A stretch of DNA of 64,000 nt from Aquipuribacter nitratireducens (lineage in GTDB: Bacteria; Actinomycetota; Actinomycetes; Actinomycetales; JBBAYJ01): assembly GCF_037860835.1 (NCBI RefSeq), contig NZ_JBBEOG010000010.1, positions 53,540-117,539 of the forward strand, given 5' to 3'. The position numbers and the translations under genes were made by a program. Shown here piece after piece: positions 55,598 to 64,000 of the stretch (positions are counted from its first letter, which is position 1; every line of letters begins with the position of its first letter). The notes below the pieces were generated by a model. That model saw only the letters and a list, made by a program, of their open reading frames with translations. It searched no databases and had not been told where the DNA came from.

Positions 55598-58173
55598 TGC
55601 GCGTTCCCCTGCAGTGGCTGCGCGAGCACGTCGCCGTCCCCGAGGACGCGACGGCGGCCGACGTCGCGGCCGACCTCGTGCGCGTCGGCCTGGAGGAGGA
55701 GGGCGTCCACGGCGGCGACGTCACGGGGCCGCTCGTCGTCGGTCGCGTCCTGTCCGTCGAGCCGGAGCCGCAGAGGAACGGCAAGACGATCAACTGGTGC
55801 CAGGTCGACGTCGGCCCGCACGGGCCCGACGACGGCTCCGGCACCCCGAGCCGCGCGCCGCGCGGCATCGTGTGCGGGGCGCACAACTTCGCCGCCGGTG
55901 ACCTCGTCGTCGTCGCCCTGCCGGGCGCCGTGCTGCCCGGGCCGTTCCCCATCGCGTCCCGGCGCACGTACGGTCACGTGTCCGACGGCATGATCTGCTC
56001 CGCCCGCGAGCTCGGCCTCGGGGAGGACCACGACGGGATCATCGTCCTGCCCCGCCTGGGTCTGCCCGTGGACGTCCTCGACCGCGTCGAGCCCGGGGAC
56101 GACGCCCTCGACCTCCTCGGGCTGCGCGAGGAGACCGTCGAGGTCAACGTGACCCCCGACCGCGGCTACTGCCTGTCGGTGCGCGGCGTCGCCCGCGAGT
56201 ACGGCCACGCGACCGGTCTCGCGTACCGCGACCCCGTCCTCGACCTGCAGCCGCCCGAGCCCACGTCGGCGGGCTGGGAGGTGCGGCTCGCCGACGACGC
56301 ACCGCTGCGGGGCCGCGCGGGCTGCGACCGGTTCGTCGCGCGCGTCGTCCGGGGCATCGACCCGACACGACCGAGTCCCTACTGGCTGCAGCGCCGGCTC
56401 CAGCTCGCCGGGATGCGCCCCATCAGCCTCGCCGTCGACGTCACGAACTACGTGATGCTCGCCCTCGGCCAGCCGCTGCACGCCTACGACGCCGCGCTGC
56501 TGTCCGGGCCCGTCGTCGTGCGACGGGCCCGACCCGGCGAGCGGCTCACGACGCTCGACGACGTCGACCGTGCCCTCGACCCGGAGGACCTCCTCATCAC
56601 CGACTCGGGCGACGGCGAGGCGGGCTCGCGCGTCCTCGGTCTCGCCGGCGTCATGGGCGGTGAGGCGACGGAGGTGTCGGCGCGCACGTCCGACGTCCTC
56701 GTCGAGGCCGCCCACTTCGACCCCGTGAGCGTCGCGCGCACCGCGCGCCGGCACCGGCTGCCGAGCGAGGCGAGCCGGCGCTTCGAGCGGGGGGTCGACC
56801 CGCAGCTGGCGCCCGCGGCCGCCGAGCTCGCCGTCCGCCTGCTCGTCGCGCACGGCGGCGGGACCCCCGAGGCGGCGTGGACCGACGAGACCGCCCTCGC
56901 CGACCCGGGTCCGGTCGTCCTCGACCCCGCCTACCCGGCCCGGCTCGTCGGGGTGCCGTACACCGAGGCCGACGTCGTCGCGACGCTGGAGGAGATCGGG
57001 TGCGTCGTCACCCGCCACGGCGACCGGCTCGCGGTCGCGGCGCCGTCGTGGCGGCCCGACCTCACCGACCCCGCGGACCTCGCGGAGGAGGTGGCGCGGC
57101 TGCGGGGCTACGACGCGATCCCCGAGCGGGTCCCCACCCCGCCGCCCGGTGGCGGTCTCACCGTCACCCAGCGGGCCGTGCGCCGGGTCCGCGACCACCT
57201 CGTGAGCCGCGGTCTCGTCGAGGTCCTCTCGTACCCCTTCGTCGCGCCCGCGGCCCACGACGCCCTCGGCCTGCCGGCCGACGACGTGCGCCGCCGTGCC
57301 CTGCGCCTCGCCAACCCGCTCAACGAGGAGCAGCCGGAGCTCCGCACCGACGTCCTCACGCCGCTGCTCGACACCGTGGTCCGCAACCTCGGCAGGGGCG
57401 AGGGCGACGTCGCCGTCTTCGAGGTCGGGCTCGTCGTCCGTCCGGCACCGGACGCGCCGGCTGCGCCGGTGCCGGGTGTCGCCGGCCGTCCCGACGCCGA
57501 GGAGCTCGCGGCCCTCGACGCGGCCCTCCCGCACCAGCCGCTGCACCTCGCCGCCGTCCTCGCCGGCGCCGCCGAGCCCCCGGGCTGGCAGGGTGCGGGC
57601 CGGCCGGCGGGCTGGGCCGACGCCGTCGAGGTCGCCCGGCAGGTCGCGGGCGTCGTCGGCGCGGAGCTCGACGTGCGGCAGGCGGAGCACGCCCCCTGGC
57701 ACCCCGGTCGCTGCGCCGCGCTCCTCGTCACCGGCGGGGACCGGCCGCGCGTCGTCGGGCACGCGGGGGAGCTGCACCCGCGCGTGTGCCAGGCACTCGG
57801 GCTCCCGGCGCGCACGTGCGCGGTCGAGCTCGACCTCGGCGCGGTCGTCGCTGACGGCGCCGGTCGCGTCGTCGAGGCGGTCCCGCTGTCGCGGCACCCG
57901 GTGGCGAAGGAGGACGTCGCGCTCGTCGTCGCCGCGGACGTGCCGGCGGCCGCCGTCGAGGCGGCCCTCGTCGCGGGTGCGGGCGACCTGCTCGAGCAGG
58001 TCCGCCTCTTCGACGACTACACCGGCCCCCAGGTCGGCGAGGGCCGGCGGTCGCTCGCGTACGCGCTGCGGTTCCGGGCGCCGGACCGGACGCTCACCGC
58101 CGAGGAGGTCGCCGAGGCCCGCGCCGGAGCGTTGCGCGCGGCGGAGGCGGTCGGCGCGACCCTGCGGAGCTGA
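55597..58173 (+). CDS. pheT: Phenylalanyl-tRNA synthetase beta subunit
   Basis: 858-residue structural and editing subunit of PheRS. Domains in order: N-terminal MRVPLQWLREHV, an EMAP-type tRNA-binding OB fold (about 40-160; VVGRVLSVEPEPQRNGKTINWCQVD), the B3/B4 editing domain (DVTNYVMLALGQPLHAYDA, GVMGGEATEVS), the B5 domain, the catalytic-like domain, and the C-terminal anticodon-binding FDX-ACB domain (LSRHPVAKEDVALVV). Its stop codon begins a TGACC tandem repeat. It converges with an MFS gene. Confidence 0.96.
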
Positions 58174-58220
58174 CCTGACCTGACCTGACCCGACCCGACG
58201 TGACCTGACCCGACCCGGCC
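58171..58220 (+). repeat. Degenerate 5-bp tandem repeat (TGACC/CGACC)
   Basis: Ten consecutive 5-bp units: four TGACC, CGACC, CGACG, two TGACC, CGACC, CGGCC. It fills most of the gap between the convergent pheT and MFS genes and begins with the pheT stop codon. Confidence 0.9.
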
Positions 58221-58234
58221 GGTAGCGCCCGCCG

Positions 58235-62515
<4,281 letters not shown>

Positions 62516-62519
<4 letters not shown>

Positions 62520-63460
62520 GCGGGGCGAGTCCCACCACCGCGACCCGTCGCGCCGAGGAGCTGGCCGCGGCCGGGGAGAAGGCCGCGGTCCTCGTCGAGG
62601 CCCTGCCGTGGCTGCGGGAGCTGCACGGGGCGCTCGTCGTCGTGAAGTACGGCGGGAACGCGATGGTCGACGACGCGCTCAAGGCCGCCTTCGCGCAGGA
62701 CATCGTCTTCCTCCGGCTCGCGGGCCTCCGACCCGTCGTCGTCCACGGCGGCGGCCCGCAGATCAGCGCCGCGCTCGACCGCATGGGCATCGAGAGCGAG
62801 TTCCGCGGCGGCTACCGCGTCACGACCCCGGAGGCGATGGACGTCGTCCGCATGGTCCTCACCGGCCAGGTCGGGCGGGAGCTCGTCGGGCTCGTCAACG
62901 CCCACGGCCCGTACGCCGTGGGGATGTCGGGGGAGGACGGGGGACTCCTGCGGGCCCGTCGCCGCACCGCTCGTACGACGGCCCCCGACGGGACGGTGGA
63001 GGAGGTCGACATCGGCCTCGTCGGTGACGTCGTCGCCGTCGACCCCTCCGCCGTCACCGACCTGCTGGCGGCCGGGCGGGTCCCGGTCGTCTCGAGCGTC
63101 GCCCCCGAGGTCGACGGCGACGGGCGGCCGACCGGTCAGGTGCTCAACGTCAACGCCGACAGCGCGGCCGCGGCGCTCGCGGTCGCACTGCGGGCGCGCC
63201 GGCTCGTCGTCCTCACCGACGTCGAGGGCCTGTACGCGGCGTGGCCGGACCGCGGCAGCCTCCTGTCGGAGATCAGCGCGGCGGAGCTCGACCGGCTCAT
63301 GCCGACGCTGGAGAGCGGCATGGTGCCGAAGATGGCCGGCTGCCTCGAGGCCGTGCGCGGCGGGGTGCCGCGGGCGTACGTCGTCGACGGGCGCCGCCCG
63401 CACAGCCTCCTCGTCGAGGTCTTCACCGACGCCGGCGCCGGGACCATGGTGGTGCCGTGA
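62516..63460 (+). CDS. argB: Acetylglutamate kinase ArgB
   Basis: 314-residue amino-acid kinase that phosphorylates N-acetylglutamate; in cyclic pathways it is the arginine-inhibited step. Motifs: [72 protein letters not shown], and the C-terminal [27 protein letters not shown]. The N-terminal helix (about residues 12-30) is the type used for hexamerisation and arginine inhibition. argD does not follow; a small membrane-protein gene does. Confidence 0.96.
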
Positions 63461-63471
63461 GGCCCGGCGCG

Positions 63472-63477
63472 TACGCT
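63472..63477 (+). promoter_or_regulatory. -10 hexamer TACGCT of a probable leaderless promoter
   Basis: TACGCT lies exactly 6 nt before GTG 63484 of the small CPFC protein gene, just past the argB stop. Confidence 0.45.
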
Positions 63478-63483
63478 GCCGCC

Positions 63484-63672
63484 GTGCCCCCGACCGACGC
63501 GACGGAGCCGTCCGGGACGACCGGGACGACCGGGACGACCGGGACGACCGCGGTGCCCCCGGGCCGCTCGGCCCGGCTTGTCGCGGCGCTGCAGCGGCGA
63601 CGCCGGCTGGCCGTCCTCGTGCCCGTCGTCGCCCTCGTGCTCGGCACCCCGCACAGCTGCCCGTTCTGCTGA
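63484..63672 (+). CDS. Small membrane protein with C-terminal CPFC motif
   Basis: 62-residue predicted protein of unknown function. An N-terminal Thr/Gly/Pro-rich segment contains four GTT repeats encoded by a 9-bp tandem repeat. A basic patch (ARLVAALQRRRRL) is followed by one hydrophobic helix (about residues 43-55, LAVLVPVVALVLG) and the C-terminus TPHSCPFC. The last four residues are a CxxC pair that could bind metal or undergo thiol chemistry. Supporting a real gene: a TACGCT -10-like hexamer six bases before GTG, G/C-rich third positions, and a following hairpin. I recognise no family. Confidence 0.6.
   Translation: MPPTDATEPSGTTGTTGTTGTTAVPPGRSARLVAALQRRRRLAVLVPVVALVLGTPHSCPFC
63514..63549 (+). 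repeat. Four copies of a 9-bp tandem repeat within the CPFC gene
   Basis: GGGACGACC repeated four times head to tail, encoding Gly-Thr-Thr units in frame. Confidence 0.92.
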
Positions 63673-63707
63673 GCCGGCGCACACACCCCGCCCTCCCGAC
63701 CGGCTCA
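63670..63707. terminator. Candidate bidirectional terminator between convergent genes
   Basis: Perfect 8-bp arms TGAGCCGG (63670-63677) and CCGGCTCA (63700-63707) with a 22-nt loop. Each arm contains the stop codon of the adjoining gene. No U-tract. Confidence 0.4.
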
Positions 63708-63983
63708 TGCCAGGGCCAGCGCGGCCCGCTGCCGCCGACGCGAGCGGGCGTCGAGCTCGACACGGACCTCCCGTCCCACGGTCCGGGCGTCGGCCGTCCA
63801 GCCGAGCCCTGCGACGCCGGCGTCCGCCGTCCGCAGCCGCCGCAGGTGGCGCTCGTCGTGGCGGCGCGCCCGCCTCGTCCCCGGCGCCGGAGGAGGCGCC
63901 ACGCGGCGGCCGCGGGTGCCGGCGGGCGGGCGAGCGGGACCGGGGCGCGGACCGAGCACCGTGCGGACGGAGCGGGGCGCCAC
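63705..63983 (-). CDS. Unknown Arg-rich protein, possibly extending past the right edge
   Basis: 92 residues from GTG 63983, but the frame stays open to the window edge, so the true start may lie beyond. The N-terminal half is Pro/Arg/Gly-rich and the C-terminal half (LRRLRTADAGVAGLGWTADARTVGREVRVELDARSRRRQRAALALA) looks like a folded segment of mixed helix and strand. Third positions are almost all G or C, as in genuine genes here. It converges on the CPFC gene across a hairpin. No family recognised. Confidence 0.5.
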   Translation of the reverse strand: MAPRSVRTVLGPRPGPARPPAGTRGRRVAPPPAPGTRRARRHDERHLRRLRTADAGVAGLGWTADARTVGREVRVELDARSRRRQRAALALA

Positions 63984-64000
63984 GTGCCGACCGCGGCCGG

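Overview
The window is a gene-dense chromosomal segment of a very GC-rich actinomycete (Actinomycetota). Evidence: strong G/C third-position bias, mostly GTG starts, the actinobacterial dcw order mraZ-rsmH-ftsL-ftsI-murEF-mraY-murD-ftsW-murGC-ftsQ-ftsZ followed by pgeF-yggS-sepF-yggT-divIVA, and actinobacteria-typical families (SAV_6107 HEPN, DUF6504, DUF3040, Wag31-type DivIVA, PriA, FurA). MurE carries the DNPR motif of meso-diaminopimelate ligases, so a meso-DAP wall is expected. I cannot name a genus. No rRNA, tRNA, CRISPR array, insertion sequence, phage gene or origin was seen.

Layout. 1-3556 (minus): a carotenoid operon, cruF-like hydratase, GT2 glycosyltransferase and a CrtI-type desaturase cut by the left edge. 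3605-4150: YbaK-type deacylase. 4285-11471 (plus): an SOS mutagenesis block with two abutting LexA boxes ahead of DUF6504, a HEPN protein and dnaE2, then a methyltransferase and dinB. 11670-12065: DUF3040 protein. 12091-16702 (minus): moxR-DUF58-transglutaminase operon. 16703-17056: divergent control region with MraZ-box-like 10-bp repeats facing both ways. 17057-36504: division and wall cluster from mraZ to divIVA. 36501-42216: lspA, rluD, dnaE1 and a membrane protein. 42213-43471 (minus): LON-domain protein and a second YbaK-type protein. 43544-49742: hisD, a divergent marR/EamA pair sharing one palindromic operator, and hisC-hisB-hisH-priA. 49771-51953: FurA-type regulator, MFS transporter, DUF1844 protein. 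52238-58173: infC-rpmI-rplT-trmH-pheS-pheT. 58235-60232: second MFS transporter and a GNAT acetyltransferase. 60277-63460: argC-argJ-argB, followed not by argD but by a 62-residue membrane protein ending in CPFC and an opposing unknown gene that reaches the right edge.

Most genes belong to known families; the novelty is regulatory. Highlights: MraZ-type repeats in front of moxR as well as mraZ; a 37-bp palindrome that contains the -10 and start codon of a transporter gene; tandem LexA sites; a probable CTG start for lspA (CTGA overlap with divIVA) and ATC start for infC; a large stem-loop between mraZ and rsmH; and a recurring layout in which a TANNNT hexamer lies 6-8 nt before the start codon, suggesting many leaderless transcripts. 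Genes inside operons are frequently joined by four-base GTGA stop/start overlaps.
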